DNA of 15,253 bases from SCUN01 sp046598935 (GCA_046598935.1 JBKJHW010000035.1:1-15253); one strand, 5' to 3'. Shown: positions 1 through 7,162, counted from the first letter of the stretch. Program-made: numbers and translations. Notes: generated by a model not told the origin, from the letters alone.

Positions 1-2234
1 TCTTCGGCGACCTGGCTGGACACAATCGCGACAAAGCATCACTGGCTATCGACGACGAGCCGCTATCGCTCTTGGGCGAGATGGTAACGTCGAACTTCTT
101 TGACGTGCTCGGCGTGGGCGCTGGCGTGGGAAGAGTCTTTCAAGCCGGAGACAGCCAGTCCACTGGTAGTCCCGTCGTGGTGATCAGCGACGGACTGTGG
201 CGACGGGAGTTTAACGCGGATCCCGCAATCATCGGCCGCACCCTTCGTCTTGATCCACGTGCCGGTGGCGCAACATCTGCCGTCGGGTTGGACTACACCA
301 TTATTGGAGTTGCGGATCCGAAGTTCGACGGGATGCTGAATCCTTGGGAGCGCGTTCAATACTGGACGCTGTTCGACCAAAGGATCCGAGACTACCTGTG
401 CGACCAGCCGGACGGTCTCACCAAGTGGCCGCTCGTTGGCATCGGTCGAGTTGCGAATGGATCGAGTGCCGATCCAGCGAAAGAGGCCGTCCGCTCCATC
501 AGCGAGAGGCTGCGACGGGATCGCCACCCAGATCAAACAAGTTGGGCACTGCTTGCTCGTACGTCGGCGAGAAATCGACTGCCATTTGATTCGAAAGGGA
601 AGATTGTGCCGGAGAGCATGGCAGTCGCGTTGGGCGTCGTCGCGGCAGTAGTGTTGCTGATTTCAGTCGTCAATTTAGTGGGCCTCGCATTGGCTCGTGC
701 GGCCAGTCGACATGCCGAAACCGCGCTGAGGCTGGCGCTAGGCATAAGCCGACCACGCTTGTTCCTACAAGTGCTAATCGAGTCTTGGTTGATCGCGCTC
801 GCAGGCCTCGTCGTTGGTTTGCTCTTCGCGATGTTGGTGCTCCGATTCTTGGCAGCCCAGATGCCGAATGACGTCGCCGAATCGTTCTTTGCCGGTGCCG
901 CAGCAGGCTCTTTCGCTAGCTGGCCAATGCTTATCTCTGGTGGCGTCATCGCTGGCGTGGCTGGCGCGCTGGTCGGCGTCGCGCCAGCGTTGAAGGTTAT
1001 TCGCAGGCAGATTCAGCCAGCCCTTGCGGGGACTTCAGGCGGTGGCAGCAAGCCGCTTAGCGCCAGAGTGCAGCGATCGATTCTCCTTCCGCAGCTTGTT
1101 GGGTCGGTGGTCTTGTTGGTCATTGCGGCATCACTTTCACGAGGTGTACTGTCGACGACTTCTATTCCGCTTGGGTTTGATCCGCACGACGTAACCTTTG
1201 CTGAATTTGCGATTCCAAGGCCGCCCCTCTGTGCACAAACGCCGGGATTGGGTCAGCAGTTTGGCGCCCGCCGGCTAGAGATGATTACGCGGCTAGAAGA
1301 TCGATCTGGGCGAGGGTTTGCCTTGGCAACAAGATTGCCCATGGATTCATCTGTGTCGTGGGTTGTCACCGACGGCGGCGATGAGCAACATCTAAGGGTA
1401 ACTTCCAATTCAATTTCCTCCAGCTATTTTGATGTCCTTGGGGTCGCCCTAAGGGCCGGTCGGTTCTTCGACCCGCGCGACGAGCAGAACAATGAACGGA
1501 CCGCCATCATTTCCGCGAGCCTTGCCGGTCGAATTGCACCGGCTGGGGCCGCTATGGGTCGCCGCATTGGATTCCACGAACCAGGGTCAAGGCTAGCCCC
1601 CGTCTGGATGACAGTAGTGGGCATTGTTGGCGATGTGCATTCGGCGCTCGATCGCTCCGTTCCCGCGTTCACCCTCTATACCCCGATCAAACAGCGCAGT
1701 ATCGCGACCGTCATAATCGCGAAAGGCGCGGGCATGACCGTTGCCAAGGAACTGCGTTCGCTCATTGTCCAAGCTGATGCTGGGGCAGAGATTGTTCGAA
1801 CTTCGACGATCCAGGTGGAGCTCAACCAGTTGTTGTATCCGCGCGAAGCTGCTGCCGCTGTGTTTGCTGTTACTGGCCTTCTAGGCCTGCTGCTATCAGC
1901 TGTCGGCCTTTACGGGTTGGTCAGTTACACGACGGGGCAGCGGATCCGAGAAATGGCAATCCGTTCTGCGCTCGGTGCTAGCAGGGTTCGCCTTGCAGCG
2001 GCTGTGCTCTTCGAGACTGTTCGTACCGTGGTGGTGGGGACGCTCGTTGGTGTGTTGGTGGCAATAACAGCATCAACGCTTGTCTCGCACGCGGTGCTTT
2101 CAATTCCTCAAGTCAAACCTGCAGACGTGGCGATTGTGCTTCTAATACTCGGCTTGACGGTCGCCGTGGCCTGCGTCGCACCTTTGAGAAGAGTCCTTCG
2201 CCTTCATCCATCCGTTGTCTTGAGGAGTCAGTAG
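1..2234 (+). CDS. ABC-type permease of the duplicated MacB/FtsX class, 5' partial
   Basis: The frame is open from the left edge (first full codon at base 3), so this is the C-terminal 743 residues of a longer protein; the first possible start inside the window (TTG at 72) falls in the middle of the periplasmic domain and is not the real one. The visible part holds the end of a MacB-type periplasmic core (SNFFDVLGVGAGVGRVF), an FtsX-type membrane block (helices near bases 615-700, 780-850 and 925-1000), a second half that opens with a membrane helix (about 1085-1145) and repeats the periplasmic core (SSSYFDVLGVALRAGRFFDP), and a last FtsX block (1845-2185) with the usual EMAIRSALGASR cytoplasmic loop. 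This duplicated layout is typical of the acidobacterial duplicated orphan permeases (ADOP), which are usually about 800-900 residues and lack an adjacent ATPase gene. The substrate is unknown; export of lipids, peptides or antibiotics is the general role of the MacB superfamily. Base composition is lower in GC than in the genes after 3.8 kb. Confidence 0.88.
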   Translation, partial: FGDLAGHNRDKASLAIDDEPLSLLGEMVTSNFFDVLGVGAGVGRVFQAGDSQSTGSPVVVISDGLWRREFNADPAIIGRTLRLDPRAGGATSAVGLDYTIIGVADPKFDGMLNPWERVQYWTLFDQRIRDYLCDQPDGLTKWPLVGIGRVANGSSADPAKEAVRSISERLRRDRHPDQTSWALLARTSARNRLPFDSKGKIVPESMAVALGVVAAVVLLISVVNLVGLALARAASRHAETALRLALGISRPRLFLQVLIESWLIALAGLVVGLLFAMLVLRFLAAQMPNDVAESFFAGAAAGSFASWPMLISGGVIAGVAGALVGVAPALKVIRRQIQPALAGTSGGGSKPLSARVQRSILLPQLVGSVVLLVIAASLSRGVLSTTSIPLGFDPHDVTFAEFAIPRPPLCAQTPGLGQQFGARRLEMITRLEDRSGRGFALATRLPMDSSVSWVVTDGGDEQHLRVTSNSISSSYFDVLGVALRAGRFFDPRDEQNNERTAIISASLAGRIAPAGAAMGRRIGFHEPGSRLAPVWMTVVGIVGDVHSALDRSVPAFTLYTPIKQRSIATVIIAKGAGMTVAKELRSLIVQADAGAEIVRTSTIQVELNQLLYPREAAAAVFAVTGLLGLLLSAVGLYGLVSYTTGQRIREMAIRSALGASRVRLAAAVLFETVRTVVVGTLVGVLVAITASTLVSHAVLSIPQVKPADVAIVLLILGLTVAVACVAPLRRVLRLHPSVVLRSQ

Positions 2235-2237
2235 TCA

Positions 2238-2927
2238 ATGAGTTTCCCAACTCGCCACTTGCCGATTGGTCTCTCGTTCTTGTGTGCGGCCTCCCTTTGG
2301 GCTGCGCCGGCCGCCGATGTGGTTCCGTTTACGTCGGTCTTAGTTCAACAGATGACGCCGCCTAGTGGGGGCAGTCCCTTCTCGTTGGTATTCACCCGTG
2401 CGGTACGATCAGACGGTGCTGTCGCAGATGGCCGAGAACTGTTGGGGCCAGATGGAGCCCGGAGATCATCCCTCATGACGCTGCAGTTTCTAGGCGGCCG
2501 CGTCGTGCTCGTCGATTCAGTCAAGCAACTTCGCTCGACCACTCAGGACCCTTCGCGGAATCTCTTGGACAAGGTTCGCGACCCGAAGGCCGATTGCCTC
2601 CGTTCGTTGAGTGGCAAGGTGGCCGGTGATTTAGAGGTCTTGGGCATCAAGGAGAGGATCGCGAACCGCGATGCGGTTCGCCTCGACCAGAAGCAGGCCA
2701 AATCGTGGTTCGCTCTTGATCTAGGGTGTGCTCCGCTCGCGGTGCAGTCTGGTCCAAATAACCGAGTCCTGAATGAGTTGAAGGCGGGCGAACCGGCCAG
2801 CAGTCTTTTCGTCGTCGACTCGCGGTTGAAAGAGGTGAAGCCGTCCGAGTTCTATGGTTTGGACCCGACCGCCGCCGCCGCAGTTTCTCAAGACACCTTC
2901 TATCTGGCCCACCGGCCTCGTAAGTAG
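2238..2927 (+). CDS. Small secreted protein of unknown function
   Basis: 229 residues. It begins with a signal peptide (basic MSFPTRH, hydrophobic core to about residue 22, probable cleavage after AAPA). The mature part is mostly beta-prone, with two cysteines (one in DPKADCLRSL, one in ALDLGCAPLAV) that could form a disulfide in the periplasm. The ALDLGCAPL segment followed by a GEP-SLF stretch resembles, from memory, acidobacterial secreted proteins with a LolA/DUF4412-like fold; I cannot confirm this. The ATG lies three bases after the permease stop and is preceded by a Shine-Dalgarno GAGGAG (2222-2227), so the two genes are probably co-transcribed and the protein may work with the permease at the cell envelope. 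No function is assigned. Confidence 0.8.
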   Translation: MSFPTRHLPIGLSFLCAASLWAAPAADVVPFTSVLVQQMTPPSGGSPFSLVFTRAVRSDGAVADGRELLGPDGARRSSLMTLQFLGGRVVLVDSVKQLRSTTQDPSRNLLDKVRDPKADCLRSLSGKVAGDLEVLGIKERIANRDAVRLDQKQAKSWFALDLGCAPLAVQSGPNNRVLNELKAGEPASSLFVVDSRLKEVKPSEFYGLDPTAAAAVSQDTFYLAHRPRK

Positions 2928-2952
2928 CAGCGGTCTCAAATCGATTGAAGGT

Positions 2953-3378
2953 ATGGACGCTCCACGAGCCTTTCGGGTGTCCCAACTGCACGACCTCGCC
3001 GAACAGCGGCTCGACTTCGCATTCGAGACGACGCTCGCAAGCCGCAGTTTTGCGCCTTGGCTCCAGCGTCTCGGGACGTCTGGATACGCCGTCCATTTCT
3101 TCTTTCTGTGGCTGCCATCCGCCGACTTCGCGGTCCAGCGTGTTGCTGATCGGGTGCGTGCGGGAGGCCACAACGTTCCGGAAGAGACTGTTCGGCGCCG
3201 CTATAGGACAGGCCTCAAGAATTTCTTCAAACTGTACGAACCCATCGCTTCCACCTGGCGGCTGTATGACGCCTCCGGCCCGGAACCCACGCTCGTCGCA
3301 GAACGCTTGGAAGCACGGCCGCCGGCGGTCTACCATGACGCTATCTGGCGGATGGCCCAACAGCAGAAGGACACATGA
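2953..3378 (+). pseudogene. Zeta-toxin-family protein lacking the N-terminal P-loop
   Basis: The 141-residue frame matches the C-terminal two thirds of small zeta-like toxins (about 195-200 residues; kinases that phosphorylate UDP-N-acetylglucosamine or related sugars). Visible family signatures are DFAFETTLASRSFAPWL (residues 21-37), the FLWLPSADFAVQRVADRV strand-helix, and the arginine-rich EETVRRRYRTGLKNFF segment (about 78-92) that carries the phosphate-binding arginines. The GxxxxGKS/T Walker A loop and the catalytic aspartate, which lie in the first 55-60 residues of the family, are absent. The 25 bases upstream separate it from the previous stop, and the frame there reads into the preceding gene without any P-loop. 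It should therefore be inactive as a kinase. The TGA overlaps the ATG of the next gene (ATGA), so the original toxin-partner coupling survives. A non-catalytic role for the fragment cannot be excluded. Confidence 0.75.
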
Positions 3379-3557
3379 AGACCGAAGCCAAGAAGGACGT
3401 GAATCGCATCCTCATCGAGGACGGACGGGTCATCGACGAGGCGCTCAAACAGGGCGTCCGGGACGCAATGCTGCGTCATAAGGAGGCCGGTCTACCCGTG
3501 TGCATCTTTCGCGACGGCAAGGCAGTTTGGATCTCGCCGCAAGCGCTGGGCTACTAA
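3375..3557 (+). CDS. Small partner protein of zeta-like toxin, candidate antitoxin
   Basis: 60 residues, beginning at an ATG that overlaps the stop of the zeta-like fragment (ATGA). The N-terminal 40 residues look helical and charged (KTEAKKDVNRIL...DEALKQGVRDAMLRHK) and the end forms a short beta hairpin (PVCIFRDGKAVWISPQAL). From memory, proteins of this length with a 'HK-AG-PV-W-DGK-VWI-P' ending are common next to zeta-like kinases in cyanobacteria, proteobacteria and acidobacteria, so it is most likely the cognate small partner or antitoxin; this is family association and not a demonstrated function. The frame is intact although its toxin is truncated. It is the last gene before the tRNA-Ser scar. 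Confidence 0.7.
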   Translation: MKTEAKKDVNRILIEDGRVIDEALKQGVRDAMLRHKEAGLPVCIFRDGKAVWISPQALGY

Positions 3558-3691
3558 TAACTCCCTGCCACTCAGCCGTGGGGGCAATTTGGGGGTTCGC
3601 GCCGCGGTTAGCGAGTCTCTTGCGGAATCCGCGGCCCGATTCTTCCAAGGAATCCAAGAAAACGGCCTGTTTCTGAGAATACCGTCAAGAG

Positions 3692-3712
3692 CGAATCCCA
3701 CCCTCTCCGCCA
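3692..3712 (+). other. tRNA-Ser 3'-end fragment, putative attachment site (attR)
   Basis: The 21 bases divide exactly into the end of a T-loop (CGAAT, 3692-3696), a T-stem 3' strand (CCCAC, 3697-3701), a seven-base acceptor 3' strand (CCTCTCC, 3702-3708), the serine-type discriminator G (3709) and CCA (3710-3712). This is the usual 3' end of a bacterial tRNA-Ser whose 5' end is GGAGAGG. The matching 5' acceptor strand, D-arm, anticodon arm and 5' half of the T-arm are not found upstream, so it is not a tRNA gene. Tyrosine-recombinase elements that enter the 3' end of a tRNA gene leave such a duplicate at their far end. With the tRNA pointing right, the element would lie to the left and the older chromosome to the right. 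The partner intact tRNA-Ser would be outside the window. Confidence 0.65.
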
Positions 3713-3824
3713 ATTTTCTTCAGCAGAAATGGGTTTATTCCGCAGAATCCGAAGCTGGCACTCGACGGGCCTCCAGCCTTTCGCGCCGATCCAGGTCGGC
3801 GGCGCTCGCCGTACTGAATTCGCT

Positions 3825-3830
3825 TACACT
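3825..3830 (+). promoter_or_regulatory. -10-like element, probable leaderless promoter
   Basis: TACACT lies six bases before the ATG at 3837, which would place the transcription start at or next to the start codon. No good Shine-Dalgarno sequence is present (only AGG directly against the ATG) and no clear -35 box is visible. An identical TACACT with the same six-base spacing precedes the ABC ATPase gene at 9768. Confidence 0.45.
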
Positions 3831-3836
3831 GGCAGG

Positions 3837-4142
3837 ATGACGGTCCTCGATGACGTGATCGCGCGGGTTGTTCGGGTGGCCGAACCCGATCGCATCGTCC
3901 TGTTCGGCTCGGCCGCTCACGGCGACATCAAGCCGGGCAGCGACCTTGACCTGCTCGTGATTAAACGCGGCGTCGTACATCGCCGGCACCTCGCGCAGGC
4001 GATCTATCGCGCTCTGGTTGGTGTCGGCGCACCGGTCGATGTGGTCGTGGTCACGCCTGAAGACGTTGATGCCTACAAGGACGGCGTCGCCACGATCATC
4101 GGCCCGGCCCTCCGCGATGGCCGCGAAGTGTATGCCGCCTGA
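3837..4142 (+). CDS. MNT-type minimal nucleotidyltransferase (HEPN partner)
   Basis: 101 residues from the ATG at 3837; an in-frame ATG at 3729 would add 36 residues of non-conserved sequence and is less likely. The fold is shown by the GS motif in VLFGSAAHGD (G24, S25), the paired metal-binding aspartates in GSDLDLLV (D36, D38) and a third acidic residue in PVDVVVV (D69), all intact. Family members transfer nucleotides; in MntA/HepT toxin-antitoxin pairs the MNT protein is the antitoxin and adds AMP groups to the HEPN ribonuclease. The HEPN gene follows with an 11-bp overlap, which supports that pairing. GC content here is clearly higher than in the genes left of the tRNA-Ser scar. Whether this pair is a toxin-antitoxin module or a housekeeping pair cannot be decided from sequence. 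Confidence 0.85.
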   Translation: MTVLDDVIARVVRVAEPDRIVLFGSAAHGDIKPGSDLDLLVIKRGVVHRRHLAQAIYRALVGVGAPVDVVVVTPEDVDAYKDGVATIIGPALRDGREVYAA

Positions 4143-4488
4143 CGCGAACGGCCCCGAGACACCGGAGGAGTGGCTCCGTCGGGCGCGAAGCAACCTCGCG
4201 CGAGCCAAAGCGACGTATATCGGCGCCGATGTGCTGCTCGAGGATCTGTGTTTCGATGCGCAGCAAGCATGCGAGAAGGCTTTCAAGGCGGTACTTGTCC
4301 AGAAAGGCCGCACCGTACCGCGTACGCACTCGATTGGCGAGTTGATTACGGCCGTTTCAGCCTACGCCGTGTCAGCGAGGTATCCCGGCCCTGCCGAAGC
4401 CGTCAGCGCGGCCGATCACGTTGAGGCGATCCGTCTCGCGGACGCCGTTGTGGCCTGGGCGACCGGGTTGATCAACTCGGAAACATAG
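4132..4488 (+). CDS. HEPN-domain protein, MNT partner, shortened
   Basis: 118 residues from ATG 4132 (MPPDANGPETPEEWL); ATG 4117 is an alternative that adds five residues. It shows the usual PF05168-type pattern: EWLRRARSNLARAK helix, CFDAQQACEKAFKAVLVQKG helix (residues 40-59), PRTHSIGELI (63-72), RYPG (83-86) and a last helix ending in ADAVVAWATGLI. R60 and H66 fit a loose R-x4-6-H spacing, but the histidine is followed by SI, so the RX4HXY motif of AMP-modified HepT toxins is not present. The stretch between GELI and ARYPG is about ten residues; in family members I remember it is about 20 residues longer and spans a helix-turn, so an in-frame deletion is possible. Its start lies inside the MNT gene, implying translational coupling. 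Confidence 0.8.
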   Translation: MPPDANGPETPEEWLRRARSNLARAKATYIGADVLLEDLCFDAQQACEKAFKAVLVQKGRTVPRTHSIGELITAVSAYAVSARYPGPAEAVSAADHVEAIRLADAVVAWATGLINSET

Positions 4489-4561
4489 CCAATCTCGTCG
4501 ATCGTTTTGCCGTGCCGAGCGTGAACTAACACGGCTTACGGCTCGATCCATTGTCGATTGC

Positions 4562-4587
4562 ATCTCGCCGATCAGACATGGCGAGAT
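4562..4587. terminator. Hairpin between convergent genes, possible bidirectional terminator
   Basis: ATCTCGCC (4562-4569) and GGCGAGAT (4580-4587) form a perfect eight-base-pair stem with a ten-base loop; allowing one bulge, two more GC pairs extend it. It lies between the converging HEPN and EEP genes. There is no T-tract on either side, so it is not a canonical intrinsic terminator; it may end transcription with Rho or protect 3' ends. Confidence 0.4.
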
Positions 4588-4632
4588 TGCCCGATTCCCA
4601 CATCACCGATAAACCGCGCGGATTGGCGCGTC

Positions 4633-5352
4633 TCAGAACGTCACGCGTACGTCCGCGACCAACGGCAGGTGGTCCGACGCGATCTTGGCTTTGCGCGTCC
4701 GGATGATGTCGACCCTTCGTACTTCGACATGCCCCAGGTGATAAATGTGGTCGAGATGCACGAGCGGAAAGAACCCCGGGTAGGTTCTCCGCTGCGGCAA
4801 GTACGGTGTCAGGTCCACGCTCTCGAGGCGCTCTTCGAGAATATTTGTCGCCGGGCCGCGCATCCACTCGTTGAAATCGCCCAGCACGATCTTCGGGCCC
4901 GACGGCGTTCGCTCGTGCACCCACGTCGCGAGACGTGACGCCTGGTAGCGGCGCTCGAGCAGCGCCGTGCCGAGATGCACGTTGAACATCTGCACGCAGC
5001 CGGGGCCCACCTCGATCTCGACGCGCTGCGCGCAGCGCGGCTCGCTGCTTTTCCACGACAGATCGTGCTGCGAGTGATCGCGAATCGGGTGCCGGCTAAG
5101 CAGCACGTTGCCGAACTGGTGCCGCCGGAGCTCGCGTGTCGGTGCCATCACCCAGCCCATGCCGAGCGCCGCGCCGAACCCTTCGGCGTGCCCGGAGCTC
5201 GACAGGCCCGGACCGATCACTTCCTGGAGCGCGATGATGTCGGCGTCGAGCTCCGAGAGCACGTCGGAAATGCGCTCCGGCATCGTACGACGATCCATCC
5301 CGCGCCCGCGGTGGACGTTGTAGGTGACGATCCGGAGGTCGGCGGTGGGCAA
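4633..5352 (-). CDS. Endonuclease/exonuclease/phosphatase-family hydrolase
   Basis: 239 residues with all the catalytic motifs of the metal-dependent EEP superfamily: TYNVHRG (N12), ALQEV (E44, metal ligand), FNVHLG (H126), LGDFNEW (D159, N161), HLDHIYH and ASDHLPL (D227, H228). Members cleave phosphodiesters in DNA, RNA, lipids or small molecules; the substrate here is unknown, and no signal peptide or membrane segment is seen, so it is probably cytoplasmic. The only start consistent with the motifs is a TTG directly after the TAG stop of the preceding gene and in the same frame (TAG-TTG). No Shine-Dalgarno sequence is visible in front of it, so translation probably depends on termination-reinitiation. 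It ends about 145 bp from the converging HEPN gene, with a hairpin in between. Confidence 0.88.
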   Translation of the reverse strand: MPTADLRIVTYNVHRGRGMDRRTMPERISDVLSELDADIIALQEVIGPGLSSSGHAEGFGAALGMGWVMAPTRELRRHQFGNVLLSRHPIRDHSQHDLSWKSSEPRCAQRVEIEVGPGCVQMFNVHLGTALLERRYQASRLATWVHERTPSGPKIVLGDFNEWMRGPATNILEERLESVDLTPYLPQRRTYPGFFPLVHLDHIYHLGHVEVRRVDIIRTRKAKIASDHLPLVADVRVTF

Positions 5353-7143
5353 CTACGGCCGGCCGTCGGGAGCCGGAAGGCCTTTGTTCCGCTCGGGAAT
5401 TCGCGCCGCGAGAGCGAAGCGGCGGCGTTCGCCTTCGTTCAGCCGCACCGAGACGGCGTTGTGCGCCAGGCGATTGAGCACGTCGGACGTGCCGAGATCG
5501 CTTTCGTCGAAGTCTCGCGTCACCGCGAAGAAGTACTCCGACGGCGGGAGGCCGCGAAACGAGAATGTGCCCTTGTCATCGAGGTACGCGAGCTTCACAT
5601 ACCGGCTGCCGAGCGTCCAGTTCAGCGACGAGCTCGGGAACGCAATGACCGCGTAGGCCTGCGCGAGATCCGTCGCTTCGATTTGCACGGTGCCGCTCAC
5701 GGTGGTGAACACATCCGTGAGGATCACTTCGAACCCTTGCATGATCTGCCCGTAGTCCATGTCGATCGGGATGTCGGTGACATCGGATCCGCGCCAGAGC
5801 ACCTTCTTCAGGCGCCACGGTTCGGCCAACCCGTCCACGCGGATGAAATGCTGGCCCTGCATGCAGCCGCGCAGGAAGAATTCGCGGCCGGCTGTGATGG
5901 TGCCGGTCAGCGCGTCGCCGAAGGTCGAGCCGTCCGTCATTGGCGCCCGGACCCGGATCTGGCTTTGATCGGCCGGCGGGGGCGTCGATTTGCCTTCCCA
6001 CCTGACGGTGCCGCTGACGACCGCGCCGGGCGAGAGGGTCAAATTGATGTCGTTGATGTCGGCGCCTTCGACGGGCGTCGTGTATTGCATGAAGTGCGAC
6101 ACGCCCTGGCGCTCGACTTCGCCGCGCGCGCGGATGCGGTAGCGCTCGGCGATCACGTTGGCGAACTGAAAGACGCCGTCGGGCCTGAGGTCGGCTTCGC
6201 TGACGGCGAACGGCGCGATCTTCGCGTTTCGTAAGGGGCCGATGTCGATCGCGCCGGCCAGCAACTGCACGCCGGTCGTCGTCACTCTGCCGGTCACGCG
6301 CGCCGGTTTGATGATCTTGAGCTTGAACTCCAGACCCGTGACCGGCACGCCGGGATCGAGCGTGACGCGCGCCGCTTCGTCCTGGTACGGTGTGCCCGGG
6401 TAGAACGTCGGCCCGTAAAACAATTGACCAAGGTGATCGCCGACCTTCGCAAATGCCGGATCGAACGCGGTGACGAAGTACTGGCCCGGCGGAATGCCGA
6501 ACAAACGGAAGTTGCCGCGATCGTCGGTCACCGACTCGGCGACGGTCACGAAGCTGCGCTGCCCGTTGGTGTACACAGCGCGGAGCGCTTCAACCAGCGC
6601 GCCGGCAAACGGCGTGCTGTCCTCGTCGAGCAGCCGGCCTTCGATGAAATTGTGCGCGGCGATCTGGATATCGAGGTTCTCTTTCTTCTCGTCGGCCTTG
6701 AGCTCGATGTAGCTGGGCGGCACGGCGGGTGGCGTCTCGCCGTACCCGCGGGGCGCGAACCCCGTTTTACTGACGGTGATCAGGAACGACTTGCCGCGCG
6801 GCAGTCTGTCGATGGCGTAGCGGCCGTCTGCGCCGGTGATGGCCACGCGGCTGTACCGCGGGCATTCCGCAACTTTGGCCGGCGGCGTGCCCGGCGGGCA
6901 CTGGAACATCTCTTCAGCGTTCAGCACCACGCGCGCGCGGGCGACCGGCTTGTTGTCGCCGAGCGACGTGATCCGGCCGGAGAGAGCACCCGTCGGCGGG
7001 GGCTCAGGCGGCGGGGGAGTGACTTGCACGACGGGCTGGACCGGTTTCTGGGGGGCCGCCTTCTGTAACTCACGCGGCGCGGCCGCGCTCAGCGTCACGG
7101 TCGCGAGCATCAGCGCACACGTCAAACTCGTCAGGGAACGCAT
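5353..7143 (-). CDS. Secreted protein with carboxypeptidase-regulatory-like domains
   Basis: 596 residues. A signal peptide (MRSLTSLTCALMLATVTLSAAA) is followed by a proline-rich linker (about 32-50) and a row of beta-sandwich domains of the carboxypeptidase-regulatory/Cna-B type: GALSGRITSLGDNKPVARARVVL with TGADGRYAIDRLPRGKSFLIT, then FIEGRLLDEDSTPFAGALV with TDDRGNFRLFGIPPGQYFVT, then further copies starting near ARVTGRV, GAVVSGTVRW and TTVSGTVQI, the last ending in DDKGTFSFRGLPPSEYFFAV. There is no visible enzyme domain. Such proteins are very abundant in Acidobacteriota and are thought to bind carbohydrate or other surface ligands; the function here is unknown. The ATG at 7143 is only 19 bp from the divergent start of the CPCC gene, and a GATAAT element lies five bases before it. 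The hydrolase gene follows in the same frame after a single stop codon. Confidence 0.85.
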   Translation of the reverse strand: MRSLTSLTCALMLATVTLSAAAPRELQKAAPQKPVQPVVQVTPPPPEPPPTGALSGRITSLGDNKPVARARVVLNAEEMFQCPPGTPPAKVAECPRYSRVAITGADGRYAIDRLPRGKSFLITVSKTGFAPRGYGETPPAVPPSYIELKADEKKENLDIQIAAHNFIEGRLLDEDSTPFAGALVEALRAVYTNGQRSFVTVAESVTDDRGNFRLFGIPPGQYFVTAFDPAFAKVGDHLGQLFYGPTFYPGTPYQDEAARVTLDPGVPVTGLEFKLKIIKPARVTGRVTTTGVQLLAGAIDIGPLRNAKIAPFAVSEADLRPDGVFQFANVIAERYRIRARGEVERQGVSHFMQYTTPVEGADINDINLTLSPGAVVSGTVRWEGKSTPPPADQSQIRVRAPMTDGSTFGDALTGTITAGREFFLRGCMQGQHFIRVDGLAEPWRLKKVLWRGSDVTDIPIDMDYGQIMQGFEVILTDVFTTVSGTVQIEATDLAQAYAVIAFPSSSLNWTLGSRYVKLAYLDDKGTFSFRGLPPSEYFFAVTRDFDESDLGTSDVLNRLAHNAVSVRLNEGERRRFALAARIPERNKGLPAPDGRP

Positions 7144-7148
7144 ACGCC

Positions 7149-7156
7149 ATTATCAT
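7149..7156. promoter_or_regulatory. Overlapping divergent -10 elements (bidirectional promoter)
   Basis: The 19 bp between the two start codons contain ATTATCAT. Read on the + strand, TATCAT (7151-7156) ends six bases before ATG 7163; read on the minus strand, GATAAT (7154-7149) ends five bases before the ATG at 7143. The two -10-like hexamers overlap by four base pairs. Neither gene has room for an untranslated leader with a ribosome binding site, so both messages are probably leaderless. Confidence 0.45.
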
Positions 7157-7162
7157 GCAGGC

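Larger units (their letters stand above)
3558..3836. other. 279-bp gap: tRNA-Ser scar, no gene
   Basis: No frame here has family features or a ribosome binding site. The stretch contains the tRNA-Ser 3' end (3692-3712), a G-rich run near 3577-3598, and at its right end the TACACT element in front of the nucleotidyltransferase gene. It is the likely junction between an integrated element (left) and the older chromosome (right). Confidence 0.6.

Noticed and set aside
2647..3360. A 237-codon minus-strand frame over the secreted protein and zeta remnant.
   Set aside because: No motifs, and the opposite strand carries recognisable zeta-family sequence.
3640..3712. A complete tRNA-Ser gene.
   Set aside because: No 5' acceptor strand, D-arm, anticodon arm or 5' T-stem strand precedes the 3' end.
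3729..3836. Longer form of the nucleotidyltransferase from ATG 3729.
   Set aside because: The extra 36 residues are not family-like and a -10 element directly precedes ATG 3837.
4509..4535. Inverted repeat GCCGTG/CACGGC after the HEPN gene.
   Set aside because: Only six base pairs with a 15-base loop and no T-tract; too weak to call a terminator.
4975..6234. A 419-codon open frame on the + strand.
   Set aside because: It is antisense to the hydrolase and secreted-protein genes, has arginine/histidine-rich shadow composition and no family motifs.
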